Shown here one piece after another: positions 37,083-46,288 of a stretch of 64,000 nt of DNA. Each line of letters starts with the position of its first letter. Within the stretch, counting starts at the first letter, position 1. Source of the stretch: Alphaproteobacteria bacterium. Lineage in GTDB: Bacteria > Pseudomonadota > Alphaproteobacteria > UBA8366. The notes under the pieces were generated by a model. It ran no database searches. It was not told where the DNA came from and saw only the letters and a program-made list of their open reading frames with translations. The stretch lies in assembly GCA_021774335.1 (NCBI GenBank), contig JAJFJD010000001.1:124001-188000 (forward strand). Reading direction: 5' to 3'. The translations under genes were made by a program, and so were the position numbers.

Positions 37083-38294
37083 ATGGCGAACCTCCCCCTG
37101 GACGGCGTCCGCGTTCTCGACCTGTCGTCGGTCGTGGTCGGGCCCTACGCGACTCAGTTTCTGGCCGACTATGGCGCGGACGTCACCAAAATCGAAGCCC
37201 CCGGCGGCGATATCCTGCGCAAACTCGGCGGCAAGTCGAAGAGCGGCGAACTCTCGCCGAAATTCATGATGCTGAACCGGAACAAGAAATCGCTGGCGAT
37301 CGACCTGAAGAACCCGGCGGCGAAACCTCTGATCGCAAAGCTGCTGGCGGCCCATGACGTGGTCTTGTCGAACATCCGCCCTCGGGCGCTGGCGCGGCTC
37401 GGCCTGGACTACGAGTCGGCACGCGCGATCCGTCCCGACGTGATCTATTGCAGCATCGTCGGCTTCGGGCAGGAGGGCCGGTACAAGGACAAACCCGCCT
37501 ACGACAACGTCATCCAGGGCGTCGGCGGGATCGCCGCCTGTCATGAACGGCAAAGCGGCACGCCGCGCTTCCTGCCGATGGTCCTCGCGGACCGGCTCGG
37601 CGGGTTGATGGCGACCCAGGCGATCCTACTCGCCATGATCAACCGCAGCCGCGAAGGCGAAGGCCAGCACATCGAAATTCCCATGTTCGAGAACACCGCC
37701 GCCTTCGTACTGACCGAGCATTTCGGCCAACTCATCTATCCCGGATCCGACGGCCCCAGCGGCGACCTTCGGGTCCTAGACAAGAACGCGCGGCCGATCC
37801 AAACGAAAGACGGCTATATCTGTCTGTCCGCAAACAGCGACAAACAGGCTTTCGCCCTGTTCGAGGCGATCGGCCATCCCGAGTTGAAGGACGATCCGCG
37901 CTTCGATTCAGTGACCTCGCGCTACCACAACATCGATGCCTATAACGGCCTGCGCGTAGAGCATTTGCAAAAGAAGACCACCGCCGAATGGATCGAAATC
38001 TTCGAGCGCCTCGACGTGCCGGCGATGCCGTACAATACCTTCGAGGATCTGGTCGCCGATCCGCATCTGAACGATGTCGGCCTGTATCAGGAACGCGACC
38101 ATCCATCCGAGGGGAAAGTCTACAACCTTAGGCCCGTCGCGACGTTTTCATCCATCGGCACCAAGACCGAAAACCTCGCGCCACGGCTGGGCGAGCATTC
38201 GGCGGACGTGCTGGCCTCTATCGGCGTCGAGAACGAAGATATCGAATCGCTCATTTCGGACGGTGTTATCCTCGACCGGCCGCTCGATGACTAG
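37083..38294 (+). CDS. CaiB/BaiF family III CoA-transferase
   Basis: This 403-residue protein carries the class III signature GVRVLDLSSVVVGPYATQFLADYGADVTKIE split over residues 8-38. The catalytic Asp is expected in the conserved GLMATQAILLAMINR-proximal region (ADRLGGLMATQ, about 173-183). It moves CoA between carboxylic acids in the cytoplasm. It follows the MaoC-type hydratase by three bases, so the two probably activate and hydrate one unsaturated dicarboxylic acid such as mesaconate or itaconate. Confidence 0.9.
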   Translation: MANLPLDGVRVLDLSSVVVGPYATQFLADYGADVTKIEAPGGDILRKLGGKSKSGELSPKFMMLNRNKKSLAIDLKNPAAKPLIAKLLAAHDVVLSNIRPRALARLGLDYESARAIRPDVIYCSIVGFGQEGRYKDKPAYDNVIQGVGGIAACHERQSGTPRFLPMVLADRLGGLMATQAILLAMINRSREGEGQHIEIPMFENTAAFVLTEHFGQLIYPGSDGPSGDLRVLDKNARPIQTKDGYICLSANSDKQAFALFEAIGHPELKDDPRFDSVTSRYHNIDAYNGLRVEHLQKKTTAEWIEIFERLDVPAMPYNTFEDLVADPHLNDVGLYQERDHPSEGKVYNLRPVATFSSIGTKTENLAPRLGEHSADVLASIGVENEDIESLISDGVILDRPLDD

Positions 38295-38380
38295 GCCTGC
38301 AATCCTTTGACGGCGCGCATTCCGCCGCCTATCGTTACGGCAAGATTGTTCTATCCCGTACACTGAAGGGATTTCACCCA

Positions 38381-39073
38381 ATGACGAAATACCATCTCAT
38401 AAGTTCCGTTACGTGACCGTGGGTTCAGCGCGCCGTGATTGCTTTGCGTGCAAAGGCCGTCGATTTCGAAGTTACCTACATCAATCTGCGTGAAAAGCCG
38501 GATTGGTTCCTGAAAATCTCGCCGCACGGCAAAGTGCCCGTGCTGGACGTGGATGGCGTTCCGTTGTTCGAATCCAACGCCATCGCGGAGTATCTGGACG
38601 AGACCGTGGCACCACGGCTGCATCCGGAAGACCCGATCGAACGGGCGCGTAACCGTGCCTGGACGGATTTCGTCCCGACCTTCTCAGGGGCGTTCCGCGG
38701 CATCTACTACAACAAGGACAAGGCTAAGGTCGATGAAGGCCTCAAGGCGGCGCCGGCGACGGTGGCGAAACTTGAGAAAGCCCTCGCCGATCGCGGCAAC
38801 GACGGGCCCTATTTCAACGGCCCGGACCTGAGCCTGGTGGATGCGGCCTATGCGCCGTTCCTGCAACGCTTCCTCATTGCCGAAGAGAAGCTGCAAACCG
38901 GACTCTTGAACGACTTCCCGCTGGTCAAGGCGTGGGCCGAGACGTTGATGGCCGACGACCGGGTCACCGGATCGGTCGCACCGGAATTCAATGAGGCGTT
39001 TATCGCCAACCTGAAGCGGCAGGAGTTCTACGTCGGAACGCTGTTCCCGGACGCGGCGGCAGCGGCCGAGTAA
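38381..39073 (+). CDS. Selenocysteine-containing glutathione S-transferase (TGA at catalytic position)
   Basis: Reading from the ATG at 38381 gives 230 residues beginning MTKYHLISSVT, then an in-frame TGA (38414-38416, residue 12), then PWVQRAVIALRAKAVDFEV. In Cys-type GSTs (omega/DHAR-like group) this position is the catalytic Cys of S-x-x-x-C-P-[WYF]-x-Q-R, so TGA replaces Cys and is best read as selenocysteine. AAGGG precedes the ATG by ten bases. The next in-frame start, GTG 38435, has no ribosome site and would delete the first strand and catalytic residue. The thioredoxin fold (to about residue 80, with GKVPVLDVDG and ESNAIAEYLDE) and helical domain are intact. A SECIS-like hairpin follows. 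Confidence 0.85.
38414..38416 (+). other. In-frame TGA, predicted selenocysteine codon 12 of the GST
   Basis: The TGA falls exactly where the family has its redox-active Cys, before P-W-V-Q-R. Both sides of the codon read as conserved GST sequence in one frame. Confidence 0.85.
38442..38455 (+). promoter_or_regulatory. Candidate bacterial SECIS hairpin of the GST gene
   Basis: CTTTG and CAAAG pair around the loop CGTG. The loop begins 31 bases after the TGA and has a G in its first two positions, within the spacing (about 16-37) and loop rule described for bacterial SECIS elements. The stem is short, so the call rests mainly on position. Confidence 0.5.
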
Positions 39074-39089
39074 CAGACGTCAGGGCCGG

Positions 39090-40082
39090 TCAGCCGGTCC
39101 CGACGAAGCAGATATTTTGCAAAGGTTCGCCTCGGGCAAGGCGGTTGAGATTCGCACACACGGATCGCAGCCGCCTTGCGCGCATTGGGGCCGTGCGCGC
39201 GCTGAAATGCGGCGTCATGATGACGTTGTCTAAATCTTCGAACGGGAAGCGCGACGGCGCGCAGGACGGATCGGCCGATGTCGGGTAGGTGTACCAAACG
39301 TCGATCACCGCACCACCGATCTGCTTTTCCGATAAGGCCGTATAGAGGGCTTCCTCGTCGATCACCCGGCCGCGCCCCACATTGACGATCACGCTGTCCG
39401 GTTTCATGCGGGCGAAGCGGCCGGCATCGATCAGACCGCCGGTTTCATCGGTCAGCGGCAGTGCGGCGATCACATAATCGCTCTCCTCCAACAGCCGGTC
39501 GAGGGCGTCGAAGGTACCGTACCAATCCAGTTCCGGCGGCGTTTCGCGCGGACTCCGCGAAATGGCGATGGCCCGCAGACCGAACGCCTGCGCCCGCGCG
39601 GCAACCTCGCGGCCGATCCGGCCATAGCCAACAATCCCCATGGTTTTGCCATGCAATTCGCCGTGCGTCGGTCCGATTCCCGCCGTCCGCCCATCCCAGC
39701 CGTGGCTGCGCATGCGCGCATCAGCGGTTCGGAACCCGATTTCCCATTCCAGCACCGCGCCGAAGACATACTCGGCAATGGCGATCTCATGTTCATAGGT
39801 GTTGCACACGGCACAGCCGGCCGGTACGTCCGACGGGTTGATCCAGTCGACCCCGGCAAAGGGAACCTGGTACAGCTTCAAGCGCGGCACCGGCGGCCAA
39901 TCGCCGATGATCCGTCCGCCGAGCAACGCGTCGGCCTGGGGCGCGAGTTCCACAAACCGCTCGAACGGCTCGTCCTCGGTCCAACTGATGACATTCCAGT
40001 CGTCGGTGAGTTGTTCACGGATCTTCGCTTCGCGCGGCTTCGACATGCGCCCCGCGAGAAACAGCGTCAACGGCTCGGTCAT
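39090..40082 (-). CDS. D-2-hydroxyacid dehydrogenase
   Basis: This is a 330-residue NAD(P)-dependent oxidoreductase. The Rossmann domain has MGIVGYGRIGREVAARA (about 148-164), the catalytic Arg lies in VNVGRGRVIDEEAL, an acidic residue lies in GAVIDVWY, and the catalytic His in MTPHFSA. The family reduces 2-oxo acids to D-2-hydroxy acids or the reverse. Substrate unknown. It is convergent with the selenocysteine GST and ends 16 bases from it. Confidence 0.92.
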   Translation of the reverse strand: MTEPLTLFLAGRMSKPREAKIREQLTDDWNVISWTEDEPFERFVELAPQADALLGGRIIGDWPPVPRLKLYQVPFAGVDWINPSDVPAGCAVCNTYEHEIAIAEYVFGAVLEWEIGFRTADARMRSHGWDGRTAGIGPTHGELHGKTMGIVGYGRIGREVAARAQAFGLRAIAISRSPRETPPELDWYGTFDALDRLLEESDYVIAALPLTDETGGLIDAGRFARMKPDSVIVNVGRGRVIDEEALYTALSEKQIGGAVIDVWYTYPTSADPSCAPSRFPFEDLDNVIMTPHFSARTAPMRARRLRSVCANLNRLARGEPLQNICFVGTG

Positions 40083-40188
40083 GATCGCAACGGTTCCAAG
40101 GGATGTAGCCAGGCCACGGGTCGCGGCCGGAGAAACCGCAGTCTAGGGAATTGCGGAAACCCGATCTAGCGGTATCCCATGCCGGCGA

Positions 40189-41022
40189 TTAGAAAAAAGC
40201 GAGCGTCCGTGTCTCGATGCTTTCGCGCGGTGGCGCGCCCGGCGGCGAGGTGGGGTCGTCGAAGGCGCTATGTGCCGAAAACCGGGAGCGACCGTCGGTC
40301 ATCGAGTCATAGCATTTGAAGACCAGCGCCTCATTGCGCGCCATCTCCGGAAAATAGAACCAGCGGTGATCCGGATTATGCGCGATCTGCAGCACTTCGC
40401 CGATGCGGTCCTTGTAGACCAGATCAGTCGGCACGAAATCACCCGCCGCGATGCTTTCCGCGTCGCAAATGGCAAGTGGCAGGTCCTGCACCGGCTTGCG
40501 GATCGGCCGCCAGACCTGCACCACAGCGAACCGGCGCTGCAGAAGGTCGTCGGCCTCGTCCGGCAGCAGGTCGCGTACCCGCTGCGGTCCGGATTTCTCG
40601 GTGTAGTCGTTGTGCACCACGCGCACGGGTTCCCGAAGTTTCTTCTCGGTCCGCGTCTCGTCGGACGCGACGCGCAGCGTGTGATCGAACACATGGACGC
40701 GGGACGCGCCGCTGAACCGCTTCACCAATTCCGCCGCTTCGGCGTCATACACCGCCTTGACCTCGTCGGCGTCGAAGAAGCTCTCGACCTTGGTATCATG
40801 CGGCGTGAAGACGAAACCCTCGCGATCCAACGTCCGTTCGCCATCACCCAACCGCCCATTGCGGATCGTCATGACATGTTCCTTGAACTCAGCCTCGCGT
40901 TCAGTACTGCCCTTTCCAGCCTGGGCGATATAGGTCCGCGGTTTCTGGCCGGTCTTAACCAGATAGCGGAGCGCCGCATCGACCGATTCATGGGGAGGTT
41001 GCTGCCGGGCGGGGTCTGCCAT
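40189..41022 (-). CDS. CmcJ/NvfI family oxidoreductase
   Basis: This 277-residue protein is of the CmcJ/gibberellin-desaturase-like family, a branch of 2-oxoglutarate/iron-type oxygenases. Seen are the VHVFDHTLR strand, VVHNDYTEKSGPQRVRDLL (likely metal-binding His and Asp), VVQVWRPIRKPVQDLPLA, and the C-terminal FSAHSAFDDPTSP with ESIETRTLAFF. The start ATG at 41022 has AAGGA nine bases upstream. A longer frame starting at 41064 lacks this. Family members hydroxylate or desaturate small molecules. Substrate unknown. It is divergent from the OYE-like gene. Confidence 0.85.
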   Translation of the reverse strand: MADPARQQPPHESVDAALRYLVKTGQKPRTYIAQAGKGSTEREAEFKEHVMTIRNGRLGDGERTLDREGFVFTPHDTKVESFFDADEVKAVYDAEAAELVKRFSGASRVHVFDHTLRVASDETRTEKKLREPVRVVHNDYTEKSGPQRVRDLLPDEADDLLQRRFAVVQVWRPIRKPVQDLPLAICDAESIAAGDFVPTDLVYKDRIGEVLQIAHNPDHRWFYFPEMARNEALVFKCYDSMTDGRSRFSAHSAFDDPTSPPGAPPRESIETRTLAFF

Positions 41023-41167
41023 AACGGGATGTCCTTCCGATGCCTGCGGGTATGATTGATGCACAAATTTGGTGCGCTGACTAAAAAGGTATTCAATCGG
41101 ATGGAGCAGTCAAGAGAGCCCCCGGCAAACACTTGAGACGAAATAGAACAAACGACGGACCCTGCCT

Positions 41168-42280
41168 ATGACCGCCCTTTTCTCGCCGCTCCGCCTGCGC
41201 GGAATGGAGATTTCGAACCGGATCACCGTGTCGCCGATGTGCCAATACAGCGCGACCGACGGGTCGGCCTCCGATTGGCATCTGATGCATCTCGGCAAAT
41301 TTGCGGTTTCCGGCGTCGGCATGCTGATTATCGAAGCGACCCATGTCGAAGCGCGCGGGCGCATCACCCCCGGCTGCCTCGGCCTTTACTCGGACGCCAA
41401 CGAGGCGGCCTTGGCGCGCATCGTGACCTTCTGCAAGGAGCACGGCTTTGCCAGGATCGGCATGCAACTCTCACATTCCGGGCGGAAGGGGTCGGCGAGG
41501 TTGCCCTGGGAAGAACGCGGCGCGCCTTTGACCGCCAAGGACGGCGCCTGGCCGACTGTCGGCGTCTCGGGATTGCCTTTTGCGGAGGGATGGCCCGCAC
41601 CCAAGCCACTCGACACCGCCGGCCTGGAAACCGTGAAGACCGCGCATGTCGACGCCGCACAGCGCGCCGATCGTATCGGGATCGACGTGATCGAACTGCA
41701 TGCGGCGCATGGCTATCTGTTGCACGAGTTCATGTCGCCGCTCAGCAACCGGCGGGACGACGCCTATGGCGGGTCCCTGCAAAATCGCATTCGATACGTG
41801 CTGGAGACCTTCGAGGCCGTTCGCGCCGTCTGGCCCGCCGACAAGCCGATGGGCACGCGCATCTCGGCGACCGATTGGATCGACGGCGGCTGGACCCTCG
41901 ACGAGGCGGTCGTGCTCTGCCGGGAGCTGCGGACGCTGGGCTGCGACTACATCACGGTCTCGTCCGGCGGTCTGTCGCCCGCACAGAAAGTCCCCATCGG
42001 CGAAGGCCATCAGGTTGAGCTGGCCGCCCGTATCCAGCGCGACGCCGACATCCCGGTCATCGCCGTCGGCATGATTTATCGCCCCAAACATGCGGAAGAG
42101 ATTATCGCCGACGGTCACGCGGATATGGTGGCGTTGGCCCGCGGCATGCTGTTCGATCCGCACTGGACCTGGCGAGCGGCGGCCGAACTGGGCGCTCAGG
42201 TACCCTTCCCGCCGCAATATGTCCGTGCCTATAAATCGGGATGGTTACAGGGGCAAGCCGCTGATGGGAACGGCGGATAA
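41168..42280 (+). CDS. NADH:flavin oxidoreductase, Old Yellow Enzyme family (YqjM-like)
   Basis: This 370-residue FMN enzyme reduces activated alkenes with NAD(P)H in the cytoplasm. Family motifs in order are NRITVSPMCQYSATDG (about 19-34, with the YqjM-type active-site Cys), MQLSHSGRKGS, ELHAAHGYLLHEFMSPLSN, RTDxYGG-like RRDDAYGGSLQNR, VSSGGLSPAQKVPIG and ALARGMLFDPHWTWRAA. It is complete and of usual length. It is divergent from the CmcJ-like oxygenase with about 145 bases between. Confidence 0.94.
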   Translation: MTALFSPLRLRGMEISNRITVSPMCQYSATDGSASDWHLMHLGKFAVSGVGMLIIEATHVEARGRITPGCLGLYSDANEAALARIVTFCKEHGFARIGMQLSHSGRKGSARLPWEERGAPLTAKDGAWPTVGVSGLPFAEGWPAPKPLDTAGLETVKTAHVDAAQRADRIGIDVIELHAAHGYLLHEFMSPLSNRRDDAYGGSLQNRIRYVLETFEAVRAVWPADKPMGTRISATDWIDGGWTLDEAVVLCRELRTLGCDYITVSSGGLSPAQKVPIGEGHQVELAARIQRDADIPVIAVGMIYRPKHAEEIIADGHADMVALARGMLFDPHWTWRAAAELGAQVPFPPQYVRAYKSGWLQGQAADGNGG

Positions 42281-42331
42281 ACGTATCGGCATACCGCCAC
42301 ATCGAACGGAAAGCATGCTACTGCTCTGGCC

Positions 42332-42646
42332 ATGTTGGACCGGCTCCGTGGACTCCTGAAGCAGCGGCGATGGCGGATATTTCTCGCCGTGCTGGGTGGG
42401 ATTTATGCGCTCGCGTATCTCGGCGTATTCGTCGCCATCTACATCCCCTTCATCGGCGGGCCGTTCTTCCTTGCTGGATTGATGGTGTGGCTCCTGCCCG
42501 GACTCGTCTTCCAGTGGACGCCCTTCTTCGAGTTCCATGAGTTCGGCGCAGCGCCCATCGGGATCATCGGACACCTGATCATGCTGGCCTTCTACGCCGC
42601 CGTGGCGGCGCTGATTTCCTGGCCGTTCCGGGAGAAGAAACGCTAA
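42332..42646 (+). CDS. Small integral membrane protein, hypothetical
   Basis: This 104-residue protein has three hydrophobic helices (about 16-37, 42-60 and 76-96), a basic N-terminus (RLRGLLKQRRWR) and a basic tail (FREKKR). It lies 51 bases after the OYE-like gene on the same strand and is convergent with the HupE-like gene. No family was recognised. Confidence 0.65.
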   Translation: MLDRLRGLLKQRRWRIFLAVLGGIYALAYLGVFVAIYIPFIGGPFFLAGLMVWLLPGLVFQWTPFFEFHEFGAAPIGIIGHLIMLAFYAAVAALISWPFREKKR

Positions 42647-42652
42647 CGCGGG

Positions 42653-43300
42653 TTACGCCAACCCGGTCGATGCATAGAGAATGGCAATACCGATCCCGGC
42701 CACCACGCCACCCGCGACGCGGACGAGCACAGGCTGGCTCACGCCATCCCGCCGCGCCAGGGCGCGCACCGCTTCCATCGCACCGACCGAAACCGCGTAT
42801 TGGATAGCGACGAAGCCGATCAGATAGGCCACGACCGGCGTCGCTTCCGCGCCGAACACCGCCTCGCCATAGGCGTAGCCGTGGAACAGGCCGGCAACCG
42901 CGAAGAAGGCGGCGTAGCCCCAAACCGGCAAAGCGATCTGCATCGCCAGCAACAGCCCCAAAACGGCGACCGAGCCCGCGATGACGAATTCAGCGACCGG
43001 CAAGGTCGTCCCGCCGAGATGGATCAAGGTTCCCGCGGCCGTCGCGACCAGGAACGCCGCCGGCATCACGAAACGACCGGGCAGCGCGAGCGATGCCAAC
43101 CCCACGGCGATCACGAAGGCGAAATGGTCGAGCCCGATCACCGGATGGCCGAAACCGCTCAACAGGCCATGCCAGAAGGTCGTCGGCGTCGCACCGCCCA
43201 TCGGATGATGCGCCTGCGCGTCCGGCGCCGCCAAGAGGATCAGTGCAAATCCGGCCAGCGCCGCCCAACCGCACCGGCGGCTCATAAGATACGTGTTCAT
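42653..43300 (-). CDS. HupE/UreJ family protein, probable nickel or cobalt transporter
   Basis: This 215-residue membrane protein has a signal-like first helix ending APDAQAHHPMGG. The HupE/UreJ signature H-x-x-x-G-x-D-H is visible as GFGHPVIGLDHFAFVIAVG (about 47-65), with six further helices. HupE-type proteins import Ni or Co through the inner membrane. The start ATG at 43300 has AAAGGGAG seven bases upstream. In this window cobalt users include MetH and the Co-type nitrile hydratase, so cobalt is plausible. Metal choice is inference. Confidence 0.88.
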   Translation of the reverse strand: MNTYLMSRRCGWAALAGFALILLAAPDAQAHHPMGGATPTTFWHGLLSGFGHPVIGLDHFAFVIAVGLASLALPGRFVMPAAFLVATAAGTLIHLGGTTLPVAEFVIAGSVAVLGLLLAMQIALPVWGYAAFFAVAGLFHGYAYGEAVFGAEATPVVAYLIGFVAIQYAVSVGAMEAVRALARRDGVSQPVLVRVAGGVVAGIGIAILYASTGLA

Positions 43301-43479
43301 CGGAGACTCCCTTTCGCCAAACAGGTCGATCTTTCCAGTACTATACGCGCGCTGCGCCACCGTTGGGATTCCCGATGAAAACTTTTTGTCGCATGGTCGA
43401 CGTTGGGCGGATTTGACGGATGACCTGCCGCCCGTACGATGGGCGCCACACTACGGTCATCCAACACAAGGACGGAATC

Positions 43480-44277
43480 ATGCGGCTGAAGGACAAGGTG
43501 GCAATCATCGTGGGCGGCGGACAGACACCGGGAGAGACAATCGGCAACGGCCGGGCGACCGCGATGCTGTTCGCGCGCGAGGGCGCGAAAGTGCTGGTGG
43601 TCGATCGCGACCTCGCCTCAGCCGAAGAAACCGTGTCGATTATCGCCGACGAGGGTGGCACCGCCGCGGCGGCCGCAGCCGATGTGACCGACGAGGCGTC
43701 GCTCGAGAAGATGATCGCGGACTGCACGGACAAGTGGGGCCGGATCGACATCCTGCACAACAATGTGGGATTCAGCCTTGCCGGCGGGGACGCAGTAATC
43801 GAGGACATCACCGTCGAAGCCTTCGACCGGGTGACCGCCGTCAACCTGCGCGGCATGGTGATAACCTGCAAGCATGTGCTGCCGATCATGCGCGCGCAGA
43901 AAAGCGGCGTGATCCTCAGCATCTCGTCGATGGCGGTGCTCGATTCATATCCTTACGTCACCTACAAGACGTCGAAGGCGGGCGTTGTCGCGATGACCGA
44001 ACAGCTCGCCTATATGAACGCGGACTATGGCATCCGCGCCAACGTGATCCTGCCGGGCCTGATGAACACGCCGATGGCCGTCGAATCGCGCATCACCAAC
44101 TCGATGACCCGGGAAGACGTGATCGCCGCCCGCGACGCCAAGGTGCCGCTGGGCAGGAAGATGGGCTCGGCCTGGGACGTGGCCTACGCCGCGCTGTTCC
44201 TCGCCTCCGATGAAGCCAAGTTCATCTCCGGCGTGACCCTGCCAGTGGACGGCGGCGCGGCGGTGCGGCGGGGGTAG
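43480..44277 (+). CDS. SDR family oxidoreductase
   Basis: This 265-residue short-chain dehydrogenase has the cofactor loop VGGGQTPGETIGNGRA (residues 11-26, longer than the usual TGxxxGxG), VDRDLASAEE for NAD(H) preference, and NNVGF in place of NNAG. The active site is SISSMAVLDSYPYVTYKTSK with Ser, Tyr and Lys. The C-terminal GVTLPVDGGAAVRRG is typical. The start ATG at 43480 has AAGGACGGA upstream. It is divergent from hupE. Substrate unknown. Confidence 0.92.
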   Translation: MRLKDKVAIIVGGGQTPGETIGNGRATAMLFAREGAKVLVVDRDLASAEETVSIIADEGGTAAAAAADVTDEASLEKMIADCTDKWGRIDILHNNVGFSLAGGDAVIEDITVEAFDRVTAVNLRGMVITCKHVLPIMRAQKSGVILSISSMAVLDSYPYVTYKTSKAGVVAMTEQLAYMNADYGIRANVILPGLMNTPMAVESRITNSMTREDVIAARDAKVPLGRKMGSAWDVAYAALFLASDEAKFISGVTLPVDGGAAVRRG

Positions 44278-44344
44278 ATCGCGCCGCACCCAATCGAGCG
44301 CGTGTGGCTTCGATGTCGTTGAACGGTATGGTAGTGTCTCCGCG

Positions 44345-46252
44345 ATGAGCAATGACCAATGGCAACTGGTCGAAAAGATCTTCGATCAAGCGCTTGAGCA
44401 ACCGCCTGGGGAACGTTCGGCATTTTTGGATGATGCTTGCGGCGATTCACTAGAAATCCGGCGGGAAGTCGAAGATCTTCTGTCCCATCACGGAATCGCG
44501 GACGATCGCGGGTTTCTGAATACCGATGGCGGGATCAGCGCGCCGCTTGATGCGTTTTCGGCTCCCGAAGACCCTTATGTCGGGACGGATCTTGGCTCCT
44601 ACCGGATTCAACGGCGGCTTGGCCATGGCGGGATGGGCAATGTCTATCTCGCCGTCCGGAACACGGATTTCCGCCAGCAGGTCGCGATCAAACTGCTGCG
44701 CCGGGGCATGGATACGGAGAGTATCCTGCAACGCTTCCGGAACGAGATTCAGGTGCTGGCCGCCGTCAGCAAGCACGAGAATATCGCAGCCCTGCAGGAC
44801 GCGGGCACGACCGACGACGGACTCCCTTATTTCGTCATGGAGTATGTCGAGGGCGAACCGTTGGATGCCTATTGCGATCACCACCGGCTCACCGTCGAAG
44901 AACGGATCGCGCTGTTCCGCCAAGTATGCGCAGCCGTGCATTTCGCGCATCAGCACATGATCATCCATCGCGATCTGAAGATGAGCAATATTCTGGTGCG
45001 CAGCGACGGCGTGCCGAAGCTGATCGATTTCGGCATCGCGAAACTCACGACGCCGGAACTCGGCACCGGCACGATGACACCGACCAATCCGGAAGAGCGT
45101 TTCATCACCCTCGAATACGCCAGCCCGGAGCAGGCACGCGGCGACTCGCTGACGGCGGCGAGCGACGTCTACGCCCTCGGCATTATTTTGCATGAATTAC
45201 TGACCGGCGGGCGGCCCTACAACCTAAGCACCGACAGCGCGGCCGACCGGCTTTCGGTCATCTGCGATTTCGAGCCCGCGCCACCCAGCACGACGGCCCG
45301 GCAAAAAGACGGCGGCGACGGTTCCGCTGAGATCTTCACGGCGCGGCGCACCACGGCGAAGCGACTGCAGAGCCGGTTGTCGGGCGATCTCGACAACATT
45401 GTTCTGAAATCGCTGCGTAAGGAACCGCAGCGGCGATACGGCACGGCCGAGGCCTTTGCGGACGACCTTGGGAGATATCTCGATGGCTCGCCGGTCGAAG
45501 CCCGCCCGATCGGCGCAGCGGAACAGGGTCTACGCTGGTGCCGCCGCAATCCGGCCCCGGCGGCGTTACTCGTCGCCGTCCTGCTGGTCTTCAGTGGCGG
45601 AGTCTGGCATTTGTCGCAGCTCAGCGATGACCTGATGCGAACGATGGCGATCGACGGGGCGGCCCTGGAGTCCAAAACGCTCGAAATCGTGCAGGATTTC
45701 TACACCAAGGCCATCGTTGCAAAAGTCCCGGAGGAGGTGCCGGTATCTCATCTCTATGCCGCCATCGAGGGTGCCATTCCAGTGCCCGCAACCTTTACGA
45801 TCGATCTTGGCGAGCATATTCGAAAATCCAAGATCACCAACATGTCGGCGCGCATGTATAGCGACCTGCCATTCAAGGGCCGCGACGGCGGCGGCCCCGA
45901 AGATGCGTTCCAGGCTACAGCCCTGACCGTTCTGAAAAAAGACCCCAGCCAACCCTTCTACCGGTTCGAGACCTATGAAGGGCGTCCGTCGCTGCGCTAC
46001 GCCTCTGCCCGAGTGATGAAACAGGCCTGCGTGGATTGCCACAACAGCCATCCATCCAGCCCGCGGTTGGATTGGAAAGTCGGCGAGGTGCGCGGCGTGC
46101 TCGAAATCGTCCGGCCGCTGGACGCAGATATCGGTCGAATCCGGCAACGTCTCAGCAACACGTTCTTCTACATGTTGGGCGTTGCGATCGCCCTTGTCGG
46201 ATTGGCGCTCTTCTTCCTCCATTCCGGCCGAAAGAAAAGCGGCGCCGCTTAA
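44345..46252 (+). CDS. Transmembrane Ser/Thr protein kinase with DUF3365/Tll0287-like c-haem sensor domain
   Basis: This 635-residue protein opens with the helical N-terminus (QLVEKIFDQALEQPPGERSAFL) typical of kinases paired with PF07638-type ECF sigma factors. The kinase domain (about 86-390) has LGHGGMGNVYLA, Lys116 in VAIKLL, HRDLKMSN with Asp210, and DFG with Asp228. A membrane helix follows (about 405-425), then a domain like the DUF3365 haem-binding family (about 430-600) with CVDCH at 562-566, a c-type haem attachment motif, and a last helix (about 605-625). The haem domain would sit in the periplasm and signal redox or gas state to the kinase. Confidence 0.88.
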   Translation: MSNDQWQLVEKIFDQALEQPPGERSAFLDDACGDSLEIRREVEDLLSHHGIADDRGFLNTDGGISAPLDAFSAPEDPYVGTDLGSYRIQRRLGHGGMGNVYLAVRNTDFRQQVAIKLLRRGMDTESILQRFRNEIQVLAAVSKHENIAALQDAGTTDDGLPYFVMEYVEGEPLDAYCDHHRLTVEERIALFRQVCAAVHFAHQHMIIHRDLKMSNILVRSDGVPKLIDFGIAKLTTPELGTGTMTPTNPEERFITLEYASPEQARGDSLTAASDVYALGIILHELLTGGRPYNLSTDSAADRLSVICDFEPAPPSTTARQKDGGDGSAEIFTARRTTAKRLQSRLSGDLDNIVLKSLRKEPQRRYGTAEAFADDLGRYLDGSPVEARPIGAAEQGLRWCRRNPAPAALLVAVLLVFSGGVWHLSQLSDDLMRTMAIDGAALESKTLEIVQDFYTKAIVAKVPEEVPVSHLYAAIEGAIPVPATFTIDLGEHIRKSKITNMSARMYSDLPFKGRDGGGPEDAFQATALTVLKKDPSQPFYRFETYEGRPSLRYASARVMKQACVDCHNSHPSSPRLDWKVGEVRGVLEIVRPLDADIGRIRQRLSNTFFYMLGVAIALVGLALFFLHSGRKKSGAA

Positions 46253-46266
46253 AGGCGACGCCGCTT
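46237..46266. terminator. Hairpin between convergent kinase and basic-protein genes
   Basis: AAGCGGCG at 46237-46244 pairs with CGCCGCTT at 46259-46266. The left arm lies within the last codons of the kinase. No T-run, moderate support only. Confidence 0.4.
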
Positions 46267-46288
46267 AGGGAGAGTATCGTGCCGATTT

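Noticed and set aside
38435-39073. GST starting at GTG 38435 (212 residues)
   Set aside because: No ribosome site, and it would lack the first beta strand and the catalytic residue. The in-frame ATG at 38381 has AAGGG and the conserved N-terminus through a TGA.
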